Assembly: GCA_934675795.1 (NCBI GenBank)
Contig: CAKURW010000036.1
Span: forward strand, 1 to 18,952
Reading direction: 5' to 3'
DNA length: 18,952 nt
Source: an uncultured Collinsella sp.
Lineage (GTDB): Bacteria; Actinomycetota; Coriobacteriia; Coriobacteriales; Coriobacteriaceae
A program made the position numbers and the translations under genes. The notes under the pieces were generated by a model. The model ran no database searches. It had not been told where the DNA came from and worked only from the letters and a program-made list of their open reading frames with translations. This document shows, piece by piece, positions 1 through 6,232 of the stretch; the first letter of the stretch is position 1; the number at the start of each line of letters is the position of its first letter.

Positions 1-93
1 GTCAACGCGCTCATTGCTCAAGGCGAGCTTGAGCCCACGGCGCCGGCGACGAGCCGCAACCGCAAGTATCGACTGTCAGAGCGCGTGGAATAA
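1..93 (+). CDS. C-terminal fragment of a winged-helix-type protein
   Basis: The window opens inside a reading frame that ends at the TAA at 91-93; 30 codons are visible. The tail contains LIAQGELEPTAP and TSRNRKYRLSE. This pattern of a small hydrophobic helix, a Gly turn and a final SRNxKYRL strand is typical of the C-terminal winged helix of AlbA_2/COG2865-type ATP-binding putative regulators, and also occurs in some Fic-family proteins. Only the fold type is suggested and the upstream domains lie outside the window. COG2865-type genes are often found in accessory or defence regions, which fits the restriction-modification genes nearby, but this is inference. Confidence 0.5.
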   Translation, partial: VNALIAQGELEPTAPATSRNRKYRLSERVE

Positions 94-98
94 ATGCG

Positions 99-147
99 TT
101 AGTGGACGAGGCGACCCAATAATCGACCCTCAATTGGCGCCCACTAA
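99..147. repeat. Imperfect inverted repeat downstream of the first gene
   Basis: TTAGTG at 99-104 pairs with CACTAA at 142-147. Inner arms GGCG/CGCC and CCAA/TTGG can extend the stem with bulges on the left side. There is no T-tract, so it is not a canonical intrinsic terminator. It lies between two genes that end towards each other and could slow or process transcripts; the role is unknown. Confidence 0.3.
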
Positions 148-193
148 GGTAAAGCGGTTGTTGCTCAGTCGACGGTGATGCTGAAGACTCGGC

Positions 194-685
194 TTACGCC
201 GGCATGGCCCCGAACCCGTCCATCAAGAACAGCCTAAGAACCAGCTTGATGACATTTCCCGGTTTGACTTCAGCCGCGTCAAAGACGTGGCGCTCGGCGA
301 GCTCGCTGCAGTATGCATAGATGTCGCGGATAAGGTCCGCGCCCGAAAGCGTAAACATGTAGCCTGCGTCCGAAAGCGCATTGGGCGCGGCGGGCAACTT
401 GGCCATGTGGCAGAACGTTTGCAGGTCGGGCGCCATAACATTCTGGTAGTCGAGGTGGCCGCCGGCATCCTGTTCGGCAAGCTCCAATTGGCGCACGAAA
501 TCCAGCGCCGCTGCCAGCACAAAGCTCGGCGTAGGCGCGTTGACGTCCTGAGTGGTCGCCACGAGCCTGCCCGCCGCCTGCGTGACAAGCCAAGCGACCT
601 CGCGCTGGCAACGCACGGCCTTGCGCGTAACCGGCTTGATGGACGAAGAAGAAACGCTCCCCTTAGGCGGATTCGAAGCAGCCAT
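194..685 (-). CDS. Unrecognised 163-aa protein
   Basis: I do not recognise this family. The start chosen is the ATG at 685, preceded on the minus strand by GGGAGGG about 5 bases upstream; the same frame stays open further upstream but without a comparable ribosome binding site. The first ~25 residues are Ser/Pro/Lys-rich and probably disordered. The rest looks helical (for example VLAAALDFVRQLELAEQDAG, then DLIRDIYAYCSELAE and VIKLVLRLFLMDGFG). There is no signal peptide, clear transmembrane segment or catalytic motif; the Cys residues are scattered. It lies 125 bp downstream of the methyltransferase gene on the same strand, but a terminator-like hairpin separates them and a possible promoter with a palindrome precedes it, so it is probably its own unit. 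No function is assigned. Confidence 0.7.
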   Translation of the reverse strand: MAASNPPKGSVSSSSIKPVTRKAVRCQREVAWLVTQAAGRLVATTQDVNAPTPSFVLAAALDFVRQLELAEQDAGGHLDYQNVMAPDLQTFCHMAKLPAAPNALSDAGYMFTLSGADLIRDIYAYCSELAERHVFDAAEVKPGNVIKLVLRLFLMDGFGAMPA

Positions 686-724
686 AAGACCCTCCCATGA
701 ACAATCCGGCCCAACAAGCCCGGA

Positions 725-748
725 TGAAACACGTGTTACATCAGTATA
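725..748 (-). promoter_or_regulatory. Possible promoter with overlapping operator-like palindrome
   Basis: Reading the minus strand, TATACT at 748-743 resembles a sigma-70 -10 box; no convincing -35 is seen. Just downstream, 740-725 reads TGTAACACGTGTTTCA, a 16-bp palindrome with one mismatched pair and a perfect AACACGTGTT core. Its position over the expected start site is what a repressor operator would occupy. Both functions are inferred from position and symmetry. Confidence 0.4.
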
Positions 749-764
749 CAGGGAAGTGGGGTGG

Positions 765-798
765 AAAAACGGAGTCGACAGCGTGAACTGCCGGCTCC
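765..798 (-). terminator. Intrinsic terminator of the methyltransferase gene
   Basis: On the minus strand GGAGCCGGCAG (798-788) pairs with CTGTCGACTCC (781-771) across a 6-base loop, with one mismatch and one G-U pair, followed by GTTTTTCC. It lies 13 bases past the stop codon of the methyltransferase gene, the right place for its terminator. Confidence 0.7.
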
Positions 799-810
799 GG
801 ATTGCTTGCC

Positions 811-2073
811 TTAGAGGCTGTACACTTCGACCATAGCTTCGCCAATGCGATGGGGCACGCCGGTGACGAGTGCGTTGCCCATGCAGAAGGCCCGATGGCC
901 GTCGGTCATGCCCGTATCGGTCCAACCTTTCGGGAATCCCTGAAGCTGATCGAGCTCGTCGGGAACAAGACGGCGGAAACGACCATCGGGACATTCGATG
1001 ACGTGCTTGAAGCGGCTCGCTCCCGTGCCGCCTTCTCCTGTGAGGATGGTGCGGCTCGGCTTGTCGGTGGCATCCGGGAAGCTCATGGCTCCCTCGGAAT
1101 ACGTGTACGTAAAGCCTGTCTTTTTGTTAGTGCGCTCTTCGCGCTTGCTGCCCTTAAGGTAGCGCCAGTCGGGAAGCTTTTCGTCGGAGATGTAGAACTG
1201 CTCCGGGACATCAGCCTCGTCGACAAGCACGTCGCCAAGCACATGGCGCTCACCGTGATAGTCCTCGGCAAAGTCGCAGGTCAGAACATGACAGCCCTGC
1301 ATGACGCCAGCATTCTTGAATTGAGAGGTCTTTTGGCCGACGCCAAAACGAGTTGAGTTCTCGTAGGGGTCGGGCAAAACGTCGAGCTCGGACATCTCGT
1401 CGGGATAGATGGCGGGGAAGGCTTTAGCCATGACGCCATTGTGCATGCGATCGACAAGATTAACCTTGCCGGCGTTCTTCTCGCAGAAGATGTAAACGCG
1501 CTTGCGACGCTGGGGAAAACCGTATTCTGCAGAGTTAACGACGCGCCATTCGACGGTGTAGTCGAGGTCGGCAAGGCAGCTCAAGATGATGGCGAAATCG
1601 CGACCGCGCTGTGACGCGGGCGACTTGAGCAGACGGTCAACGTTCTCAAAGAGACCGAAGCGCGGCTTCTTCATCTCGAGGAAGTGATAGATGTCCCACC
1701 ACAGGACACCCTTCTTGCCCTCGATGCCGTGCGCCTGATTGAGCGGGCGTGCAACAGAGTAGTCCTGGCAAGGGAAGCCACCGACGACCATTTGCACGTC
1801 GGGGATTTTAATTTCGCCGGCTTCAGCCTGCTCCAAGACCTTATTGATATCTTCGTTGACAACGGAATCTTCGCCAAAGCGGTCCATGTAACAACGTGCC
1901 GCAAACTGACGCGCCTTGGTTCCGGGCGGTTCCCACTGGTTGGCCCAAATGGTGCGAAAGGGCCCGGCGGGCTTCATGTAGAAATCTGGATAACGAGGGT
2001 CAGCGTAGCCTTCGAGGCCCAAACGGAATCCGCCGACGCCAGCAAAAAGCTCGGCGATTTTGACCTCTGACAT
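811..2073 (-). CDS. DNA (cytosine-5) methyltransferase of a Sau3AI-like system
   Basis: Transfers a methyl group from S-adenosylmethionine to C5 of cytosine and protects host DNA from the partner endonuclease. All hallmark C5-MTase motifs are visible: motif I LFAGVGGFRLGL (residues 9-20), motif IV GGFPCQ with catalytic Cys102, motif VI FENV (142-145), motif VIII QRRKRVYIF and, after the variable target-recognition region, LQGFPKGW and motif X GNALVTGVPHRIGEAM. The ATG at 2073 has GAGGGAG just upstream; starting there gives 420 aa, close to M.Sau3AI-type enzymes. Motif I begins at residue 9, so there is no room for the N-terminal helix-turn-helix some autoregulating MTases carry. The gene is divergent from the Sau3AI/MutH-like endonuclease, which makes GATC the likely target with the cytosine methylated. 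The family call is firm; target specificity is inferred. Confidence 0.95.
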   Translation of the reverse strand: MSEVKIAELFAGVGGFRLGLEGYADPRYPDFYMKPAGPFRTIWANQWEPPGTKARQFAARCYMDRFGEDSVVNEDINKVLEQAEAGEIKIPDVQMVVGGFPCQDYSVARPLNQAHGIEGKKGVLWWDIYHFLEMKKPRFGLFENVDRLLKSPASQRGRDFAIILSCLADLDYTVEWRVVNSAEYGFPQRRKRVYIFCEKNAGKVNLVDRMHNGVMAKAFPAIYPDEMSELDVLPDPYENSTRFGVGQKTSQFKNAGVMQGCHVLTCDFAEDYHGERHVLGDVLVDEADVPEQFYISDEKLPDWRYLKGSKREERTNKKTGFTYTYSEGAMSFPDATDKPSRTILTGEGGTGASRFKHVIECPDGRFRRLVPDELDQLQGFPKGWTDTGMTDGHRAFCMGNALVTGVPHRIGEAMVEVYSL

Positions 2074-2135
2074 ACTCACTCCCTCAAATCGCTGCAAATG
2101 CAAAGATCAAGGGTACAGAAATCGGGTTGCAAATG

Positions 2136-2157
2136 GAAGATCCCCTAGGGGATCTTC
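2136..2157. promoter_or_regulatory. Perfect 22-bp palindrome with two GATC sites between the restriction and modification genes
   Basis: GAAGATCCCCT at 2136-2146 is followed at once by its exact reverse complement. GATC occurs at 2139-2142 and 2151-2154 within it, and again at 2105-2108 and 2194-2197 elsewhere in the 149-bp gap. A -10-like TATAAC (2162-2167) lies just right of the palindrome, and the same bases read TTATACC leftwards. An 8-bp direct repeat TGCAAATG occurs at 2093-2100 and 2128-2135. The likely role is an operator, or a methylation-sensitive element tuning the two divergent genes. Confidence 0.6.
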
Positions 2158-2222
2158 ACGGTATAACCCGAATTTACAGTAGCATACATATTAGATCATG
2201 TCTTATTTCGAGAGGATTTGCC

Positions 2223-3728
2223 ATGTCCAAGAAGCACCTCGACTTCAAGCGCATGCTTGACGATACTGATTTTTCTGACCCCTCAAGCATCGAGCGCTAT
2301 GCTGCCAATCTCGATGGCATGACGTTCCGCGATATTCTCGAGCTCGGTATTGCGCCGGAAGGGGAGAGTGCGCCCAAGGACTTTGGCTCCAAAAAGTACA
2401 AAGGCGGTATGGGTACTCTTATCGAGGAGCGCTACTTTGGCTACAAGGCCAACAGCGACGACCGGCCGGACTTTCCCGAGGCGGGTGTCGAGCTCAAGGC
2501 AACGTGTTTTGACGTACTTAAAGACGGTCGTAAATCTGCCGGTGAACGTCTTGTCTTGACGATGATCCCCTACGACCGTCCCGTTTCGCTCGACTACGAC
2601 AGCTCGCATCTCAAGACCAAGCTCAGCAATATCCTGCTGATTTATTACGGCCGTGACCGCTCCATCGACAAATACGACCAGCGCATTGAGCGTGCAGTCA
2701 TGGTTCGTCTGCCCGAAGAGGATATGAAGATCATTCGCGCTGACTACGAGAAAATCATTTCGTACATTCAGGATGGTCGCGCAGACGAGCTGTCGGAGGG
2801 CATGACCACCTACTTGGGCGCCTGCACAAAGGGCGCAACCGAAGCGACAATGTGGGTCGACCAGTACTACGAGTACTTCAATACCGATACGGGCGAGATT
2901 GAACGCCGTCGCGCGAAGCGTCGCGCCTTTTCTCTCAAACGCTCGTACATGGACTATGTGCTTCACGCCTATGTTCTCGGTGCCCCGCGTATCGGCGAGA
3001 GCATCGTTCGAGGCGACGACGAGTCCATTGATTTCGAAAGCTACGCAACTGGACTGATCGAGCAACACTATGGCGAAACTGATCGCCAGATTGCGGAGCA
3101 ATACGGGCTGGAGTACACGGGCAATAAAGCGCAGTGGACAACACTCGTCTATCGCATGCTCGGAATCAAAAACAATGCTGCCGAGGAATTTGTCAAGGCA
3201 GGCATTTCTGTTCGAACTGTTCGAGTTAACAACAAGGGGCACATCGAGCAGGCTATGTCGTTCCCGCCGTTTGAGTTCAAGTGTTTGATTGAAGAAGACT
3301 GGGAGACGTCGCCTCTTCATGCGTGCCTTGAGACCAATCGCTTCTTCTTTGTTGTGTTCCGTGAGGACCACGATGGCGTGCTGCATCTCGACCGTTGTTT
3401 GTTCTGGGCGATGGGAGAAAACGAAATCGAAGGTCCTGTGAAAGCTTGTTGGGACGAGACGCGAAAGGTAATACGTGAGGGCGTTGAACTCAATCCGTAT
3501 CGGGATGCGAGCGGAAAGCTCAAAGTGACTAACAATCTGCCCGGTATGGCGGACAACCCAATTGTTCACGTTCGTCCGCATACGTCAAAAGCGGCTTACA
3601 AGTTTGCCGATGGAACAGAGATCGGTGACATCGCAAGGAATGCTTACGAACTGCCCGACGGCCGTTGGATGACGAAGCAATCGTTCTGGTTCAACAAGGG
3701 CTACCTGGAGCATATTCTGGGGCTGTAG
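2223..3728 (+). CDS. Sau3AI/MutH-family type II restriction endonuclease
   Basis: Cleaves unmethylated target DNA, predicted to be GATC. The N-terminal half shows the MutH/Sau3AI active site: GTLIEERYFGY (64-74, Glu68 or Glu69), then DFPEAGVELKA with Asp83, Glu90 and Lys92. The D-x6-E-x-K spacing equals that of MutH (D70, E77, K79). At 501 aa it matches Sau3AI (489 aa), which has a catalytic MutH-like N domain and a second MutH-like, non-catalytic C domain that binds a second site; residues ~310-500 (KAQWTTLVYRMLG, FEFKCLIEEDW, RFFFVVFRE) look like that second domain. The ATG at 2223 is chosen for the AGAGGA ribosome binding site 7 bases upstream; an ATG in the same frame at 2127 has none and would run through the palindrome. 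A sampled line of the gene is about 53% GC, lower than the housekeeping genes, suggesting acquisition. Confidence 0.92.
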   Translation: MSKKHLDFKRMLDDTDFSDPSSIERYAANLDGMTFRDILELGIAPEGESAPKDFGSKKYKGGMGTLIEERYFGYKANSDDRPDFPEAGVELKATCFDVLKDGRKSAGERLVLTMIPYDRPVSLDYDSSHLKTKLSNILLIYYGRDRSIDKYDQRIERAVMVRLPEEDMKIIRADYEKIISYIQDGRADELSEGMTTYLGACTKGATEATMWVDQYYEYFNTDTGEIERRRAKRRAFSLKRSYMDYVLHAYVLGAPRIGESIVRGDDESIDFESYATGLIEQHYGETDRQIAEQYGLEYTGNKAQWTTLVYRMLGIKNNAAEEFVKAGISVRTVRVNNKGHIEQAMSFPPFEFKCLIEEDWETSPLHACLETNRFFFVVFREDHDGVLHLDRCLFWAMGENEIEGPVKACWDETRKVIREGVELNPYRDASGKLKVTNNLPGMADNPIVHVRPHTSKAAYKFADGTEIGDIARNAYELPDGRWMTKQSFWFNKGYLEHILGL

Positions 3729-3783
3729 CGTTTCGAGATTATTTAACAATCAGTCCCTGCTCCTCGATACCTCGATGTTGCCC

Positions 3784-4470
3784 CTACAAATAAATCCCCT
3801 CACCGAGTTGCCTGTGGAACTCGGCGTGATGGTCGCGTGCCCAGGTAAAGAGCGCCTGGTCAAAGTCGGTACGCGCGGCCGGGACGCCAAAGACGCCGGC
3901 AACTTCGACGCGCACAAACTCCAGTGCCGGCAGCTTGTTGATGGCAGTGAGGGCAAATGGGGACGAGGGCTCCTCGAACAGATAGCGGCTGCCTTGCAGC
4001 GCGTCGCAACTGGTGCACGTGTTGCCGAGCGACGGGGCTTTGGAGGCTCGCGCGCCTACGGGCTTGTAGCCGCAGCGCTTATGAAGGTAGTCGCGGATTT
4101 CGCCTGGCACGCAGCCAAGAGCGGGCACGATGGCGAGTGCGTTGGCGTTGGCCGTGTCGATGGCAATGTGCCCGGCTTCGTTGGGCGCGTGCGCGATGAC
4201 GATGCTCTCGTCGTTATCGGCTCGATAGGGAATGCCGAAGGCCGCGACCGAGGTCTCTTTGTGACACTTCCAGCACTCGCGCTTGCCCAGTACTAGATAT
4301 ATATACGGCGCTGAGGGGTCGGATCGGTCAACACCGGGCAGCCACTCGGCAAAGGGCTCGGGGTTGACGCCGCTGGGTACATACCAGATCTTCTTGGTCC
4401 GGTCCCATTTGGCGCCCAGCGCCTTGGCTTCTTCTTTGTGCGAAAAGGGGACATCGAGCTCGGTGCGCAT
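3784..4470 (-). CDS. DUF5710-domain protein with two CxxC motifs
   Basis: Residues 1-45 fit DUF5710: LDVPFSHKEEAKALGAKWD then KKIWYVPSGVNPEPFAEWLP. The domain occurs in plasmid and phage primases, TraC-like proteins and many small accessory proteins, and is thought to be a nucleic-acid-associated module. The rest of the 228 residues has CWKC at 66-69 and CTSC at 152-155, which together could form one four-Cys zinc site, with extra Cys120 and Cys133. There is no membrane segment or signal peptide. The start at 4470 is supported by AAGGAG 6 bases upstream; a longer frame upstream lacks such a site and runs into tRNA sequence. It converges on the endonuclease gene with a 55-bp gap in which I see no clear terminator. 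Function is unknown; a nucleic-acid or zinc-binding role is inference. Confidence 0.8.
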   Translation of the reverse strand: MRTELDVPFSHKEEAKALGAKWDRTKKIWYVPSGVNPEPFAEWLPGVDRSDPSAPYIYLVLGKRECWKCHKETSVAAFGIPYRADNDESIVIAHAPNEAGHIAIDTANANALAIVPALGCVPGEIRDYLHKRCGYKPVGARASKAPSLGNTCTSCDALQGSRYLFEEPSSPFALTAINKLPALEFVRVEVAGVFGVPAARTDFDQALFTWARDHHAEFHRQLGEGIYL

Positions 4471-4651
4471 GGCGGCTCCTTGGTGCTGCAGGTGCAAGTG
4501 GCTCAAGGATACCGCAGGGCGCAGACATCGTGGCGTTTTGCCGAGAAGCTGTGGTGCGGACTGATTGGTTATACCGATGGATAGATCGGCAAGTAGATGG
4601 TCGGCTTTTGGCCAGTTGGGCGGTTGGAGCTGCCAGCGGATTTGGCGACAT

Positions 4652-4688
4652 AAAACAAAACAGCCCAGAGGGCATAGCCTCTGAGCTG
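4652..4688 (-). terminator. Intrinsic terminator of tRNA-Val
   Basis: On the minus strand CAGCTCAGAGG (4688-4678) pairs with CCTCTGGGCTG (4671-4661), 11 bp with one G-U pair and a 6-base loop, followed by TTTTGTTTTA. It starts 8 bases past the tRNA CCA end. Confidence 0.85.
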
Positions 4689-4696
4689 CGAACATT

Positions 4697-4771
4697 TGGT
4701 GGGCGTTAGAAGATTTGAACTTCTGACCTCTTCCGTGTCAGGGAAGCGCTCTCCCCCTGAGCTAAACGCCC
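4697..4771 (-). tRNA. tRNA-Val (anticodon GAC)
   Basis: The minus strand reads as a full cloverleaf with the CCA encoded. The acceptor is GGGCGTT/AACGCCC, the D arm GCTC...GAGC and the anticodon stem CTTCC/GGAAG around loop CTGACAC (anticodon GAC, read as Val). The variable loop is AGGTC, the T arm AGAAG-TTCAAAT-CTTCT, the discriminator A and then CCA at 4699-4697. It has its own promoter and terminator, so it is a single-gene unit. No copy of its 3' end was seen to the left, so there is no sign that it served as an integration site. Confidence 0.97.
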
Positions 4772-4800
4772 GATCAAGGGTGCGCAAGTGCGCAAGGGAT

Positions 4801-4829
4801 AATATAACGGAGCCTAAACTCGGTGGCAA
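4801..4829 (-). promoter_or_regulatory. Sigma-70 promoter of tRNA-Val
   Basis: On the minus strand TTGCCA (4829-4824) and TATATT (4806-4801) are separated by 17 bp. The expected start is about 20-25 bases before the mature tRNA 5' end. Between this promoter and the next gene (4830-5060) I see only a weak hairpin, TTGTCC/GGACAA at 4969-4991, and no recognisable riboswitch. Confidence 0.7.
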
Positions 4830-5060
4830 GAACATTTTTAAAAATCGCTTACATTGTGGAATTCGGGGGCTTTGTCATATCCATTTCAAAAGAGTCTGCT
4901 GCCGCGATTTGGCTGTCGCATAATGCAAGGCCATTGCGGTATCGAGCTATGGAAAGACGCCTGCGGAATTGTCCCACCGATAAGCGGACAAGCCTCCAGC
5001 TGGTGACTTCGCCGTGGTAAGGTAAGCCGAATTGTTTCCAGGCTGTTTCGGGGGAGTGGA

Positions 5061-6083
5061 ATGAGCAAAGAGTGTGTCGAGCAGGTCGAAGGCGCAGGGG
5101 CTTCGGTGCCGATGACCGATATATCGAACATTGATGTGCCCGAGGGCACCGACGAGCTCAGCCGCAACACCCGTCGCGCCTGGCGCGAGCGCCTTAACGA
5201 TGCGTCGTCGCGCAAGATGATCACGGGCGTCTTGGCTACGCTGGTGGGCGGTTCGTTTTGGGGCTTCTCGGGCACCAGCGCGAGCTTTCTGTTCGATACC
5301 TACCACGTCGACACCTTGTGGCTTATGAGCGTGCGTCAGATTCTCGCCGGTCTACTCTTTATGGCCGTGGTTGTTACGCGCGACCGCGAGCGCCTGATTA
5401 AGCTCTGGACCACACCCGCCGATCGCAAGCAGCTGCTGCTCTTTACTGCCTTTGGCCTGCTGTTCAACCAGTTTTGCTATCTTTCGGCCGTGCGCCTGAC
5501 GAACGCCGGAACCGCGACGGTGCTCCAGTGCCTGCAACTGGTCATCATCATGGGCTACACTTGCGTGGTCGATCGCCGCATGCCGCGTACTCGCGAAGTC
5601 ATCGGCATTGGCCTGGCTCTGGGTGGAACCTTTTTAATCGCCACCGGCGGCGACCCTACCAGCCTGAATATCTCGCCGCTTGGCCTGGCAGCAGGTCTTA
5701 TGTGTGCGGTCAGCGCCGCGTGTATGGCGGTGATTCCCGCCAAGATCCTGCCCGAATACGGCAGCCCCATCGTCACGGGCTCGGCAATGCTCACGGCGGG
5801 CGTGATCTCATGTGTCTTCGTGCAGCCCTGGGCGCATGTGCCGGCACTCGACGCTGCCGGCGTCGAGGCGCTCGCGGTGTTCGTGGTTATCGGCTCGTTT
5901 TTTGCTTACATGCTCTATATGCAGGGCGTTAAGGACATCGGCTCGGTGCGTGCGAGTCTCATCGGAACCGTGGAGCCCGTCTCGGCGACCATCACCAGCG
6001 CCGTTATGCTGGGCACGGTGTTTTTGCCGACCGACCTTATCGGCTTTGCCATGATCATCGTGATGATGTTCCTCACGGTGTAG
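5061..6083 (+). CDS. EamA/DMT-family transporter
   Basis: A 340-aa inner-membrane protein of the drug/metabolite transporter superfamily, which usually exports metabolites or amino acids; the substrate cannot be read from sequence. A hydrophilic cytoplasmic N-tail of about 50 residues precedes the first membrane segment (MITGVLATLVGGSFWGFSGT). Around ten hydrophobic segments follow as two EamA repeats. The first contains LTNAGTATVLQCLQLVIIMG and the second VKDIGSVRASLIGTVEPVSA, the usual helix 4/9 signature with a Pro near the end. The ATG at 5061 is preceded by GGGGAG. It is flanked by a divergent tRNA gene and the DUF4012 gene 149 bp downstream, so it is probably transcribed alone. The 50-residue N-tail is longer than usual for the family. 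Confidence 0.9.
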   Translation: MSKECVEQVEGAGASVPMTDISNIDVPEGTDELSRNTRRAWRERLNDASSRKMITGVLATLVGGSFWGFSGTSASFLFDTYHVDTLWLMSVRQILAGLLFMAVVVTRDRERLIKLWTTPADRKQLLLFTAFGLLFNQFCYLSAVRLTNAGTATVLQCLQLVIIMGYTCVVDRRMPRTREVIGIGLALGGTFLIATGGDPTSLNISPLGLAAGLMCAVSAACMAVIPAKILPEYGSPIVTGSAMLTAGVISCVFVQPWAHVPALDAAGVEALAVFVVIGSFFAYMLYMQGVKDIGSVRASLIGTVEPVSATITSAVMLGTVFLPTDLIGFAMIIVMMFLTV

Positions 6084-6232
6084 CTGGCGCCGCTGCCAAG
6101 ACGGAAAAGGTGTTGTGCCGCATTTTCGCCAATTGATGTCCGTGTCTGGAGTTTAGCTGTCGATGCTCAAAATGCCATAAACTAGTAACGTTATGGACTT
6201 TTTCATTGCGACTCAATTGCGAGGATTTCTTT

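Noticed and set aside
2136..2157. Controller-protein (C-box) reading of the palindrome
   Set aside because: There is no small helix-turn-helix controller gene in or near the pair, and the sequence does not resemble known C-boxes.
2127..2222. In-frame upstream ATG for the endonuclease
   Set aside because: It has no ribosome binding site, and the extra 32 residues would be encoded by the palindromic control region; the start at 2223 has a good AGAGGA.
4697..4771. tRNA-Val as integration site for the accessory block
   Set aside because: The 3' end of the tRNA faces the block, but no repeat of its last bases was found between 1 and 4690 and no integrase gene is present.
4830..5060. Riboswitch in the leader of the EamA transporter gene
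   Set aside because: Only one short stem (4969-4991) is visible, and none of the conserved cores of common riboswitch classes was recognised.
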